Shown here piece by piece: positions 45,431 through 54,216 of a stretch of DNA of 64,000 bases (within the stretch, counting starts at the first letter, position 1; each line of letters begins with the position of its first letter). This DNA is from Paraburkholderia phenazinium (GTDB taxonomy: Bacteria; Pseudomonadota; Gammaproteobacteria; Burkholderiales; Burkholderiaceae): assembly GCF_900141745.1 (NCBI RefSeq), contig NZ_FSRM01000001.1:3162001-3226000 (forward strand), written 5' to 3'. The notes below the pieces were generated by a model. It worked only from the letters and a program-made list of their open reading frames with translations, made no database searches and was not told the DNA's origin. The position numbers were made by a program, and so were the translations under genes.

Positions 45431-45772
45431 CTAAAAATTCTCGAGCATCGCATATAGCGCGATGATTCCAGCCGCACTCAAAAGCAAACGGTTACCCGAC
45501 AGCAGCGCCTGCACCAGCGAACTTGAAAACACCGACACGGCCAGTACACACAGCGGGAAAAGACCGAGGCCGCCGAAAAAGTCCGCCGCAGTCATTTTGC
45601 AGAAAAACGCCCGCATTGGATGCACCCGCCTCGCAGAACGCCGCGTCGGCAAGCACACGCGTTTGACATAGCGGGCCCACGACCACGCAACCGCCATCAA
45701 GTAGGAAAATTCATCAACCCAACCTCCATCAATCTGTAGTCCGAACAGAGTTATGCCAACTTGTAGCGCCAT
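45431..45772 (-). CDS. Small membrane protein, unknown, near tRNA-fMet
   Basis: 113 aa. Hydrophobic stretches at the N-terminus (MALQVGITLFGLQIDGGWVD region) and in the C-terminal half (LFPLCVLAVSVFSSSLVQAL, LLLSAAGIIALYAML), with a basic loop between. No family recognised. Its start is two bases after the stop of the preceding 57-aa gene, so they are coupled. Base composition is lower in GC than the core genes around it. Could be a phage-type membrane protein. Confidence 0.55.
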   Translation of the reverse strand: MALQVGITLFGLQIDGGWVDEFSYLMAVAWSWARYVKRVCLPTRRSARRVHPMRAFFCKMTAADFFGGLGLFPLCVLAVSVFSSSLVQALLSGNRLLLSAAGIIALYAMLENF

Positions 45773-45774
45773 GC

Positions 45775-45948
45775 TCAGACGATATCAAATTCTGTGAGCG
45801 TCGCCGCTCCTGCGCCAATCACAATGCCTATTGTCTGCATATCAACCGACCGGTCGATCCAGCCAAAGAACATGCTGGCCGTGACCCCGCCAATCACCCC
45901 ACAACCGAAGATAAACCGAAGCTGTTCAAAGATTTTCCACTTGCGCAT
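45775..45948 (-). CDS. 57-aa membrane peptide, unknown
   Basis: The ATG at 45948 has a strong GGGGAAGGG site. A basic N-terminus (MRKWKIFEQLRF) and two hydrophobic segments separated by FFGWIDRSVDMQ suggest a hairpin in the membrane, like small holins, but no holin family is recognised. First of a two-gene unit. A start 20 codons upstream is possible but lacks a ribosome site. Confidence 0.55.
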   Translation of the reverse strand: MRKWKIFEQLRFIFGCGVIGGVTASMFFGWIDRSVDMQTIGIVIGAGAATLTEFDIV

Positions 45949-46174
45949 AATGCCCTTCCCCCACTGCGTGACAAGTGCCCTTACGAGGGCAACCAAATAG
46001 AGTAGCAATCCTAACGCAATCGCTCACCCCTTGCTAAGCGATTCTTTCGGATTAGCCATCCGGCCAGGGCCAGCGCTACTGCTCCGCGCTCCTGCTTTTC
46101 TCCAACTCAATCGCTCCCATCTTCAAAGCTCGCCCTGGTGATAAACTCCTATCACCATTCTTCGTCCCCTTCCT

Positions 46175-46720
46175 ATGAAATTCTGTTCTGTCTGCGGTCA
46201 CCCGGTCAGCCTGAGCATTCCGCCGGGCGACAATCGCGAGCGTTTTGTCTGCGCCAGTTGCGGTACCGTGCACTATCAGAATCCGCGCAACGTGGTCGGC
46301 ACCATCCCCGTCTGGGACAACAAGGTGCTGCTTTGCCGCCGCGCGATCGAGCCGCGCTACGGTTACTGGACCTTGCCCGCCGGCTTCATGGAAATGGGTG
46401 AGACGACCTCCGAAGGGGCATCCCGCGAAACGCTGGAGGAAGCCGGCGCGCGCGTCGAGGTGCAAAACCTGTTCTCGCTGCTCAACGTGCCGCATGTGCA
46501 TCAGGTGCATATTTTCTACCTCGCGCGGCTGCTCGATCTCGACGTGGATGCCGGCGAAGAAAGCCTCGAAGTAAAGCTGTTCGAGGAACACGAGATTCCG
46601 TGGGACGACATCGCGTTTCCCACCGTCGGCCAGACCTTGCGCTTCTATTTCGCTGACCGTCAGACCGGCAGTTACGGCCTGCACACCGGCGACATCTTCC
46701 GTTCGCTGCGCGAAGGCTGA
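46175..46720 (+). CDS. Nudix hydrolase with N-terminal zinc ribbon
   Basis: 181 aa. Residues 1-35 carry CxxC pairs (FCSVCG and VCASCG), a zinc ribbon as in the NudC-like/Zn-ribbon Nudix group. The Nudix box follows: [23 protein letters not shown], with all the GX5EX7REUXEEXGU positions. It likely hydrolyses a nucleoside diphosphate derivative such as an ADP-sugar or dinucleotide cofactor. It begins the series nudix-aat-bpt-pyrD with a 10-bp gap before aat. Confidence 0.92.
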   Translation: MKFCSVCGHPVSLSIPPGDNRERFVCASCGTVHYQNPRNVVGTIPVWDNKVLLCRRAIEPRYGYWTLPAGFMEMGETTSEGASRETLEEAGARVEVQNLFSLLNVPHVHQVHIFYLARLLDLDVDAGEESLEVKLFEEHEIPWDDIAFPTVGQTLRFYFADRQTGSYGLHTGDIFRSLREG

Positions 46721-46730
46721 GCGTCCCGGC

Positions 46731-47468
46731 ATGGTTCCCTGGCTCGGACCCGACGATCCGTTCCCTGCCGTGGAGCGTGCGCTCGGTGCGGCCAGCGGCG
46801 CGCCGGGCCTGCTTGCCGCCAGTGCGGACCTGCTGCCCTCGCGCCTGATCGACGCCTACCGGCGCGGCATTTTCCCGTGGTATTCAGACGGTCAGCCGGT
46901 GCTCTGGTGGAGCCCGGATCCGCGCATGATCCTGCGTCCGGCCGAATTCAAGGTATCCCCGTCGCTACGCAAGACCTTGAAGCGGGTCTTGCGCGAGGAC
47001 GCCTGGGAAATCCGCGTCGACCACGATTTCCCCGCTGTGATGCGCGCCTGCGCCCAGGCGCCGCGCCGCGGCCAGCGCGGCACGTGGATCACCGCGGACG
47101 TCGTCGATGCCTACACGTCGCTGCATCGCACGGGCGATGCGCACAGCATCGAAACCTGGTTCGAAGGCGAGCGCGTAGGCGGTTTGTATGGCGTGTCGTT
47201 CGGGCACATGTTCTTCGGCGAGTCGATGTTCGCGGAGGTCACGGATGCGTCGAAAATGGCGCTCTCCGCGCTCATCGGACACTTGCGACGTCACAAAATA
47301 GAAATGATAGACTGCCAGCAGAACACGTCGCATCTGGCGTCGCTGGGCGGTCGCGAGATAGCGCGCAAGGCGTTCATCGCGCATGTCCGCGCGTCTGTCG
47401 ATGCCGCGCCCATCCCCTGGCGCTTCGACAAGACGGTCCTGCTCGATGTCGTCGCGCCTGCGGCGTAG
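46731..47468 (+). CDS. aat: Leucyl/phenylalanyl-tRNA--protein transferase
   Basis: 245 aa GNAT-fold enzyme that adds Leu or Phe from tRNA to N-terminal Lys/Arg, creating N-degrons for ClpS-ClpAP. Family signatures: [47 protein letters not shown] and [20 protein letters not shown]. It is directly followed by bpt, which tags acidic N-termini; together they encode both known bacterial leucyl-tagging branches. Confidence 0.97.
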   Translation: MVPWLGPDDPFPAVERALGAASGAPGLLAASADLLPSRLIDAYRRGIFPWYSDGQPVLWWSPDPRMILRPAEFKVSPSLRKTLKRVLREDAWEIRVDHDFPAVMRACAQAPRRGQRGTWITADVVDAYTSLHRTGDAHSIETWFEGERVGGLYGVSFGHMFFGESMFAEVTDASKMALSALIGHLRRHKIEMIDCQQNTSHLASLGGREIARKAFIAHVRASVDAAPIPWRFDKTVLLDVVAPAA

Positions 47469-47538
47469 CGAGCATAGCCGGGCCCGTTGTTGGTAAAACG
47501 GGTTTGAAATACTCAGAGACGCTTCGAGAGCTGCCAAC

Positions 47539-48366
47539 GTGACGCACCCCAACGAGCTGCCGCTTTCACCCCTTTCCGCGCTGCAATTCTATGCAACGGC
47601 GCCGTATCCTTGCAGCTATCTGGAGGGGCGCGTGGCACGCTCGCAAGTCGCCACGCCAAGCCATCTGATTAATTCCGACGTCTACACCGACCTGGTCAAG
47701 GCGGGCTTCCGGCGCTCGGGCGTGTTCACCTACCGCCCGTATTGCGACGGCTGCCGCGCCTGCGTGCCGGTGCGCGTGCCGGTCGACCAGTTCGAGCCGA
47801 ACCGCACCCAGCGCAAGGTGTGGAAAAAACACGGCGGTCTCGTCGCCACGGTTGCACCGCTGCACTACGACGAAGAACATTACGCGCTCTACATGCGCTA
47901 TCAGTCGGCACGGCACGCCGGCGGCGGCATGGATCGCGACAGCCGCGATCAGTACGAGCAGTTCCTGCTGCAAAGCCGGATCAACTCGCGGCTGGTCGAA
48001 TTCCGCGAGCCGCTCGCGGGACACCCTGACGCGCCGGGCGTGCTGCGCATGATCAGCATGATCGACATCCTCGGCGACGGGCTCTCGTCGGTCTATACCT
48101 TCTTCGAACCGGATCTCGCGCACAGCAGCTTCGGCACCTACAACATCTACTGGCAGATAGAACAGGCGCGCAGCCTGCGTCTGCCTTACGTCTACCTTGG
48201 CTACTGGATCCGCGAGAGCCAGAAAATGGCGTACAAGGCCAACTTCCGACCGCTGGAAGGCCTCGTTGACAGCACATGGCGCACGCTCGATCCGCAAAGC
48301 CTCGAGCTGGCGCCTGTCGACGCCGCGATTCAGGGCCGGCGCGGCCCCGTCAAGCTGCCCCGCTGA
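47539..48366 (+). CDS. bpt: Aspartate/glutamate leucyltransferase (ATE1-type)
   Basis: 275 aa from a GTG. N-terminal Cys motif ([11 protein letters not shown]) and [13 protein letters not shown] as in the ATE N-domain, then the C-terminal GNAT-like domain with [23 protein letters not shown]. Bacterial Bpt transfers leucine to N-terminal Asp/Glu, unlike eukaryotic arginyl transferases. It lies between aat and pyrD on the same strand. Confidence 0.95.
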   Translation: MTHPNELPLSPLSALQFYATAPYPCSYLEGRVARSQVATPSHLINSDVYTDLVKAGFRRSGVFTYRPYCDGCRACVPVRVPVDQFEPNRTQRKVWKKHGGLVATVAPLHYDEEHYALYMRYQSARHAGGGMDRDSRDQYEQFLLQSRINSRLVEFREPLAGHPDAPGVLRMISMIDILGDGLSSVYTFFEPDLAHSSFGTYNIYWQIEQARSLRLPYVYLGYWIRESQKMAYKANFRPLEGLVDSTWRTLDPQSLELAPVDAAIQGRRGPVKLPR

Positions 48367-48478
48367 ACCTCCCTGCCGATTGCCAGCGCGGCGAACTCTC
48401 CCCCGCCTCTGCGCCCTGCCATCCCGTTAAAGCCGGTAAAATACCGGGTTCCCATTTCCAGCCGTCCGGCTCCGCCCC

Positions 48479-49501
48479 GTGTTCAGTTCCCTCTACCCGC
48501 TCGTACGCGCCCAACTCTTTCGCATGGACGCGGAAGACGCTCACCACCTGACCTTGCGCCTGCTCGGCGCGGCCGGCCGCACGGGCGTCGCAAGCGCGCT
48601 CGCGCCGCGCGTGCCCGACGCGCCGCGCACCGTGATGGGGCTGACGTTCCGCAACCCGGTGGGACTTGCAGCCGGACTCGACAAGGACGGCGCGTGCATC
48701 GACGGGCTGGCCGCGCTGGGCTTCGGTTTTATCGAGGTAGGTACGGTCACGCCACGCGCGCAGCCTGGCAATCCGCGGCCGCGCATGTTCCGCCTGCCGC
48801 AGGCGAACGCTGTGATCAACCGGATGGGCTTCAACAACGCCGGGGTCGACCAGTTCGTGAAGAACGTGCAGGCCGCGCGCTATCGCGGTCCGCTGGGACT
48901 GAACATCGGCAAGAACGCCGATACGCCGATCGAGCGCGCCGCCGAGGACTATCTGTACTGTCTCGAGCGCGTCTATCCGTTCGCGAGCTACGTGACGGTC
49001 AACATCTCGTCGCCGAACACGAAGAACCTGCGCCAGTTGCAGGGTGCCGGCGAACTCGACGCCCTGCTCGCCGCGCTGAAGGACAAGCAGCAGCGTCTCG
49101 CGGATCTGCACGGCAAGCTGGTGCCGCTCGCACTGAAGATCGCCCCGGACCTCGACGACGAGCAGATCAAATCGATTGCCGACACGCTGCTGCGTCATCG
49201 CTTCGAAGGCGTGATCGCCACCAATACGACGCTTTCGCGTACGGCGGTCACGGGTCTGCCGCATGCCGAGGAAACCGGCGGCCTGTCGGGCAAGCCGGTA
49301 TTCGATGCCTCCAATGAAGTGATCCGCAAACTGCGCGCCGAAGTCGGCGAGACCGTGCCGATCATCGGCGTCGGCGGCATCTTTTCCGGCGCAGACGCGC
49401 GCGCTAAACTCGCCGCCGGCGCGGCGCTGGTCCAGCTTTACACGGGCTTCATTTACCGCGGCCCGGCGCTGGTAGCCGAATGCGCGCAGGCGCTGGCTTA
49501 A
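48479..49501 (+). CDS. pyrD: Dihydroorotate dehydrogenase (quinone), class 2
   Basis: 340 aa from a GTG. Membrane-associated FMN enzyme of pyrimidine synthesis. The N-terminal helix pair ([20 protein letters not shown]) that reaches the quinone is present, the class 2 catalytic serine is in [12 protein letters not shown], and FMN motifs [13 protein letters not shown] and [11 protein letters not shown] are intact. A small GC hairpin (49519-49533) follows the stop without a T-run. Confidence 0.97.
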   Translation: MFSSLYPLVRAQLFRMDAEDAHHLTLRLLGAAGRTGVASALAPRVPDAPRTVMGLTFRNPVGLAAGLDKDGACIDGLAALGFGFIEVGTVTPRAQPGNPRPRMFRLPQANAVINRMGFNNAGVDQFVKNVQAARYRGPLGLNIGKNADTPIERAAEDYLYCLERVYPFASYVTVNISSPNTKNLRQLQGAGELDALLAALKDKQQRLADLHGKLVPLALKIAPDLDDEQIKSIADTLLRHRFEGVIATNTTLSRTAVTGLPHAEETGGLSGKPVFDASNEVIRKLRAEVGETVPIIGVGGIFSGADARAKLAAGAALVQLYTGFIYRGPALVAECAQALA

Positions 49502-49644
49502 ACTAAGGCTATGCCTGCCCGGGCAACGCCCGGCCACGTTATATAGGCATAAACAAACAGTATTTGAGTATTGATAGTCTGCTTTGTTATCCTTTCCGAT
49601 GTTCTAACCGCCCGTCTGGGCAAAAAAACGAATAAAGGAAGACG

Positions 49645-50442
49645 ATGAAATCTCGCTTGCTGAAAAAACTCCTCGTGGCTGGTCTGATCGGCGCCTCGTT
49701 CACCGCCGTAGCCGCCCACGCAGCAGACCTGCTCGATCAGGTCAAGCAAAGCGGCACGCTGCGCATCGGCCTCGAAGGTACGTTCCCGCCGTTCGACTCC
49801 AAGGCGCCGTCGGGTGAGCTGGTCGGGTTTGACGTGGATATCGCCAAAGCGGTCGCGCAGAAGCTCGGCGTGAAGCCGGTGTTCGTGACGACCGAATGGA
49901 GCGGCATCATCGCGGGTCTGCAGGCCGGCAAGTTCGATGTGATCGTCAACCAGGTCGGCATCACGGACGCGCGCAAACAGGTGCTCGATTTTTCGCCCGG
50001 CTACACGTTCTCCGCGGCCCAGCTGATCCAGCGCAAGGACGACTCGCGCGAGTTCAAGTCGCTCGACGACCTGAAGGGCAAGAAGCTCGGCGTGGGCCTC
50101 GGCACGAACTACATGGATATGGCGAAGTCGGTGCCGGGCATCGACGTCAAGACCTATCCGGGCGCGCCTGAGTATCTGGCTGACCTCGCCGCCGGCCGTC
50201 TCGACGCCGCGCTCAACGACCGTCTGATGCTGGCCTATCTGCTGAAGACTTCGCCGCTGCCGCTGCGCACTGGTGCGATGGTCGGCACCGGCACGCCGTC
50301 GGGCATTCCGTTCAAGAAGGGCAATCCGAAGTTCGCCAAGGCGATCGACGATGCAATGACCCAGCTCGAAGCGGATGGCACCTTCACGAAGATCTCCGAG
50401 AAGTGGTTCGGCATCGACGTCACGAAGCCCATCGCGAACTGA
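49645..50442 (+). CDS. Cystine-type amino-acid ABC transporter, periplasmic binding protein
   Basis: 265 aa. Signal peptide (LLKKLLVAGLIGASFTAVAAHA-ADL), then a SBP_bac_3 fold. LRIGLEGTFPPFDSKAPSGE, IVNQVGITDARKQVLDFS and KKLGVGLGTNYMDMAK align well by eye with E. coli TcyJ (FliY), so cystine or a related sulfur amino acid is the likely ligand. The start has AAGGAAG. Paired with the permease gene that follows. Confidence 0.9.
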   Translation: MKSRLLKKLLVAGLIGASFTAVAAHAADLLDQVKQSGTLRIGLEGTFPPFDSKAPSGELVGFDVDIAKAVAQKLGVKPVFVTTEWSGIIAGLQAGKFDVIVNQVGITDARKQVLDFSPGYTFSAAQLIQRKDDSREFKSLDDLKGKKLGVGLGTNYMDMAKSVPGIDVKTYPGAPEYLADLAAGRLDAALNDRLMLAYLLKTSPLPLRTGAMVGTGTPSGIPFKKGNPKFAKAIDDAMTQLEADGTFTKISEKWFGIDVTKPIAN

Positions 50443-50495
50443 GCCCCACTGAGCGTTTATGATGTGCGCTTTGCTGCGCACATCACTCATCGCCC

Positions 50496-51155
50496 ATGTC
50501 CACCACTTCCCTGCTCGTCCAATCGCTTCCGGTGCTCGCTCAGGGCGCCATTCTGACGGTCAAGTTCGCGGTCCTGTCGATGATCTTCGGACTGCTTGCC
50601 GCCAGCGTCATCGCCGTGATGGGCATCAGTCACAACCGCGTGTTGAACTGGATCGCACGCGTCTACGTGAGCCTGATGCGCGGCACACCGTTGCTGGTGC
50701 AGATCTTCGTGATTTACTACGGCTTGCCGAGCCTCGGCATCTCGCTCGATCCGACGCCTGCGGGTGTGATCGCGCTGTCGGCTAATGTCGCGGCGTATCT
50801 GTCGGAGAGCATGCGCGGCGCCATCCTCGGCATTCCGAGTGGCCAGTGGCTCGCGGCTTACAGCTTAGGTCTGTCGCGGCGTCAGACGCTGCGGTATGTG
50901 GTGGCACCGCAGGCACTGCGCATCGCCGTGCCAAGTTTGTCGAACAGTCTGATCAGCCTGATCAAGGACACTTCGCTGGTGTCGGTGATCACCGTGACCG
51001 AGCTGTTGCGCAGCGCGCAGGAAGTAATTGCGTCGACCTATCAGCCGCTGCCGCTTTACCTCGCTGCGGCGGCCATCTACTGGGTGCTGTGCCAGGTGCT
51101 CGAATGGGTCCAGCACTGGTACGAACAGCGCCTCGCACTACCCACGCGGCACTGA
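50496..51155 (+). CDS. Cystine-type amino-acid ABC transporter, permease
   Basis: 219 aa, four to five membrane segments of the HisM/TcyL class. EAA loop region IPSGQWLAAYSLGLSRRQTLRYVVAPQALRIAVPSLSN and RVYVSLMRGTPLLVQIFVIYYG are typical. It works as a homodimer with an ATPase such as TcyN; no ATPase gene follows (the next gene is the convergent lepB), so the ATPase must be encoded elsewhere. Confidence 0.92.
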   Translation: MSTTSLLVQSLPVLAQGAILTVKFAVLSMIFGLLAASVIAVMGISHNRVLNWIARVYVSLMRGTPLLVQIFVIYYGLPSLGISLDPTPAGVIALSANVAAYLSESMRGAILGIPSGQWLAAYSLGLSRRQTLRYVVAPQALRIAVPSLSNSLISLIKDTSLVSVITVTELLRSAQEVIASTYQPLPLYLAAAAIYWVLCQVLEWVQHWYEQRLALPTRH

Positions 51156-51230
51156 GTCACGTGTGAGGCGAGGCGTGCGGCGTGCCCCCGCCTCGCAGCG
51201 TGAGCGCAAGCGAACCTGATCGGCGAGCGC

Positions 51231-51923
51231 TCAGCGCGCCGCCAGCGGCGCATCCAGCGGCGCCCCGAAGCGGCTGAAGCGCGGCTCGTAGTAATGATCG
51301 GGGTCGAGCGAGAACGCGACGCGACGCGTGCGGCCCATCAGTTCCGTGCGCGGGAAAAAGCCGAAGTAGCGTGAATCCGCGCTGTTGTCGCGGTTATCGC
51401 CAAGCATCAGATACTGGCCCGGCGGCACGACCACCGGCCCAAACGAATTGCGCGGGCTCGGCGAATCCGGCGAAAGCCGCACGATATGCGACACACCGTC
51501 GAAACGCTCAGTCAGATAGTCGCCCGGCGACGACGCATCGCCCGGCAGCGGCCCGAACTTGAGCGGTTGATAGGCCGCGCGCACGCCGTTCACATACAGC
51601 ACGTTGTCGCGCATCGCCACGCTGTCGCCCGGCAAGCCGATCAGCCGCTTGACGAGCAGTTCGTGGGCCGCCGACGACTCGATCGTGACGATGTCGCCAC
51701 GCTGCGGATCGTGCAGATGCGCGATCGCGATATGCGTGAGCGGCACGCGCAGGTCATACGCCATCTTGTCGACGAGGATGCGGTCGCCCTCGCGAATGGT
51801 CGGCAGCATCGAGCCGCTCGGCACCACGTTCCAGTCGGCGATCGCACTACGGAACAGCACCATCAACACAATAAACGCGACAAGGCTCTTGTTGTCGCGC
51901 CACAATTTTCCAAGCATGCGCAT
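51231..51923 (-). CDS. lepB: Signal peptidase I
   Basis: 230 aa, one N-terminal membrane segment (LVAFIVLMVLFRSAIADW) and the catalytic Ser-Lys pair in VPSGSMLPTIREGD and LVKRLIGLPGD. Box E GDNRDNSADSRYFGFF is also present. Cleaves Sec/Tat signal peptides on the periplasmic side. Shorter and with one fewer anchor than the E. coli enzyme, so it may be a second LepB paralog; it is not next to lepA/rnc. The ATG at 51923 has AGGAG upstream. Confidence 0.93.
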   Translation of the reverse strand: MRMLGKLWRDNKSLVAFIVLMVLFRSAIADWNVVPSGSMLPTIREGDRILVDKMAYDLRVPLTHIAIAHLHDPQRGDIVTIESSAAHELLVKRLIGLPGDSVAMRDNVLYVNGVRAAYQPLKFGPLPGDASSPGDYLTERFDGVSHIVRLSPDSPSPRNSFGPVVVPPGQYLMLGDNRDNSADSRYFGFFPRTELMGRTRRVAFSLDPDHYYEPRFSRFGAPLDAPLAAR

Positions 51924-52064
51924 CGAAAGCGGCTCCTGCGGAAGGTAATCGAAAGCTTCGGCGGCGCCTGGGCACCGCGTCCGCGCAAATCGTACCACCG
52001 CGGCACACCGTGCGCGTCACGGGTGCCCGCAGCGCAGCACTGCCCACACCGCCCTTCGCGCGGC

Positions 52065-53096
52065 TCACTCTCCCGCGAAACGCAGTCCTAGTGCGGACCG
52101 CGCCGCGTCGGTCATCGCAATCATCTGCAATGACTTCGCGTGCGGCATCACCGGACTCTCCAGTTGCCCCGCCCGGATCAGCTCGCAGAAATGCGCGGTT
52201 TCATAGTTGAGGCCTCCGCCTTCGAACGGCACATCCAGTTCGACGACGCGCCCATCGGCATAGCGGATCGTGGCGCGGGCCGGGTTCCACCAGTTCTCGT
52301 GGATCGTGACGTGTCCGCCCGCCGCCAACAGCAGCGCATCGCCCTTGCCATGCAGGTCGAGCCCGCAGAACAGTTGCGAGATGCCGCGCTCGTGCTGGCT
52401 ATTGAGGCTCGCAAAAATATCGACGCCGGTCGGCCCGAGCCGGCCGAGCGTCTGCACCTCGAGCGGCGCACCGAGCCAGTCGACGGCCAGGAACATCTCG
52501 TAGATGCCGATGTCGAGCAGCGCGCCGCCCGCGTGTTCGAAGGAAAACGACGGATGATCGGGCGGCACGTTCGCCGCCGAACAGCCGGCCCGCACAAGGC
52601 CGATTTCGCCGATGGGGTCGTCAGCCAGATGGGCGCGCAAAGCCCGATACAGTGGATAGAAAGGCGGCTTCATCGCCTCCATGAAAAGCCGTCGCGCACC
52701 GCGCGCGGCCGTCAGCACGCGTTCGAGCTGGGCGGCATTGATCGTGGCCGGCTTTTCGCACAGCACGTGCAGGCCTGCCTCGAGCGCCGCGATCGCGTAG
52801 TCCACGTGGCTGTCCTGCAGCGTGGCGATATAGAGCGCGTCGATACCGCTGGCGAGCAGCGCGTCGAAGCTCGCGCACGCCGTGCCGCCAAACTCCGCGG
52901 CAAAAGCCGCCGCCGGTTCGGCGCGGCGCGACCAGAGCGCGGTCAGTTGCGCGGCTTCGACATGCGCGAGGCCCTGGGCAAAGCGGCGGGCGATACGCCC
53001 CGTGCCGACGATGCCCCAGCGAATCACGGTGGGGTTCACAGAGGATAAGTGTTCAGGCGCGTCCCCTCCGGGGACGGCTTCCAGAGCGTTGTTCAT
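52065..53096 (-). CDS. Gfo/Idh/MocA-family oxidoreductase
   Basis: 343 aa. N-terminal NAD(P)-binding fold (IRWGIVGTGRIARRFAQGL), the conserved CEKPATINAAQL motif of the family (its Lys-Pro contacts cofactor) and a C-terminal substrate domain. Acts on a sugar, inositol or similar polyol; substrate unknown. It is downstream of the GntR-family gene on the same strand, 84 bp apart, and the pair is probably one sugar-responsive unit. Confidence 0.9.
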   Translation of the reverse strand: MNNALEAVPGGDAPEHLSSVNPTVIRWGIVGTGRIARRFAQGLAHVEAAQLTALWSRRAEPAAAFAAEFGGTACASFDALLASGIDALYIATLQDSHVDYAIAALEAGLHVLCEKPATINAAQLERVLTAARGARRLFMEAMKPPFYPLYRALRAHLADDPIGEIGLVRAGCSAANVPPDHPSFSFEHAGGALLDIGIYEMFLAVDWLGAPLEVQTLGRLGPTGVDIFASLNSQHERGISQLFCGLDLHGKGDALLLAAGGHVTIHENWWNPARATIRYADGRVVELDVPFEGGGLNYETAHFCELIRAGQLESPVMPHAKSLQMIAMTDAARSALGLRFAGE

Positions 53097-53180
53097 GTGG
53101 CGTTCGAGTTCCGGTGCGGTAGAGACCAGGCGCCATTGTCGCCCAGGTCTCCCCGATCGCACGCAACCGCGAACCGCCAA

Positions 53181-53882
53181 CTAAGCCGAAAACGTGCTGC
53201 CGATCTCTTCCGCTGTGAAATCGATCAACGCGAGCGAAGCCGCTTCCGCTTCCTTCGCATCGCGCCGCTCGATCGCCGCGACCACGCGCCCGTGGTTCGC
53301 CACCACGGTCTCCCACGCGCCCGGCCTGGCCGTCACGATGGGATTGGCAGCCGCCAGCGCACCGCGGATGATCGCAGCCATCTGCTGGAAGAACTGGTTG
53401 CCGCTCGCCACCACGATGCGCGTATGCAGCAGCTCGTCGGCCGCCTGATAGCCGGCCTCGCCCGGGCGGATGGTGCGGAACGCGTCGTAGGCATCGCGAA
53501 TCCCGGCAATATCCGCCGCACTGCCGCGCGCCGCCGCCTGAGCGCACGCACGCGGTTCGATCAGGATGCGAAACTCAATCACATCGCGCAGAAACACCGG
53601 ATCGGGCTTTGCACGAAAACGCCAACTCACCACATCCTCATCGATCATCCGCCAGTCGCGCATCGGCCTGATGCGCGTGCCTATCTTCGGCCGCACATCG
53701 AGCATATCGCGCGCGAGCAGCATCGACAGCGCTTCACGCATCACAGTTCGACTCACATCGAACTCTTTGGACAACACATCCTGCGGTGGCAGCACAGCGC
53801 CATATTTTTCTTCGACGATGCCCGTGACGAGCCCGTCCATGACCTTGCTGACCAACGAACGATCCTTGTTTCCCTGTTCCAT
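53181..53882 (-). CDS. GntR/FadR-subfamily transcriptional regulator
   Basis: 233 aa. N-terminal winged helix (LPPQDVLSKEFDVSRTVMREALSMLLARDMLDV) and an all-helical FCD effector domain with the metal-binding His residues in DELLHTRIVVASGN. FCD proteins respond to organic acids or sugar acids. It precedes the Gfo/Idh gene and is preceded by a palindromic site, so autoregulation and control of the oxidoreductase are likely. Confidence 0.92.
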   Translation of the reverse strand: MEQGNKDRSLVSKVMDGLVTGIVEEKYGAVLPPQDVLSKEFDVSRTVMREALSMLLARDMLDVRPKIGTRIRPMRDWRMIDEDVVSWRFRAKPDPVFLRDVIEFRILIEPRACAQAAARGSAADIAGIRDAYDAFRTIRPGEAGYQAADELLHTRIVVASGNQFFQQMAAIIRGALAAANPIVTARPGAWETVVANHGRVVAAIERRDAKEAEAASLALIDFTAEEIGSTFSA

Positions 53883-53967
53883 GACACTCTCCCCGAAAGC
53901 GGGTTATCCCCCCGCGTAGCCTGTTGATCAAGCGGCCCTCGTGTGTCGTTTTGTATTGTTTGTTGTT

Positions 53968-53981
53968 GTATTAATCGATAC
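53968..53981. promoter_or_regulatory. Palindrome upstream of the GntR gene, candidate operator
   Basis: GTAT-TAATCG-ATAC within an AT-rich stretch about 85 bases before the start codon. FadR-subfamily proteins bind short palindromes of this kind. I see no gene in the rest of 53883-54216. Confidence 0.4.
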
Positions 53982-54216
53982 GGTGCTAGCTTAAAAACAG
54001 ATGCGCCAGTTGGGAAACGTCCTGACAGGGTTATCCCTCTGAAGAATTGTTTCGTTCATGTAACGCGCTGGCCGAAGAAGCGCGCCAAGCTTGCGTGATA
54101 AGCGTGCGCGGGCCTCACAGATTGCATCGTGCGACGACGCACGCAGCGTCGTCGATTGGCGGATCTACAACAGCTTGTGTCCGACAGCGCACAACCTGGC
54201 TCCGGTAGCGGACGGT

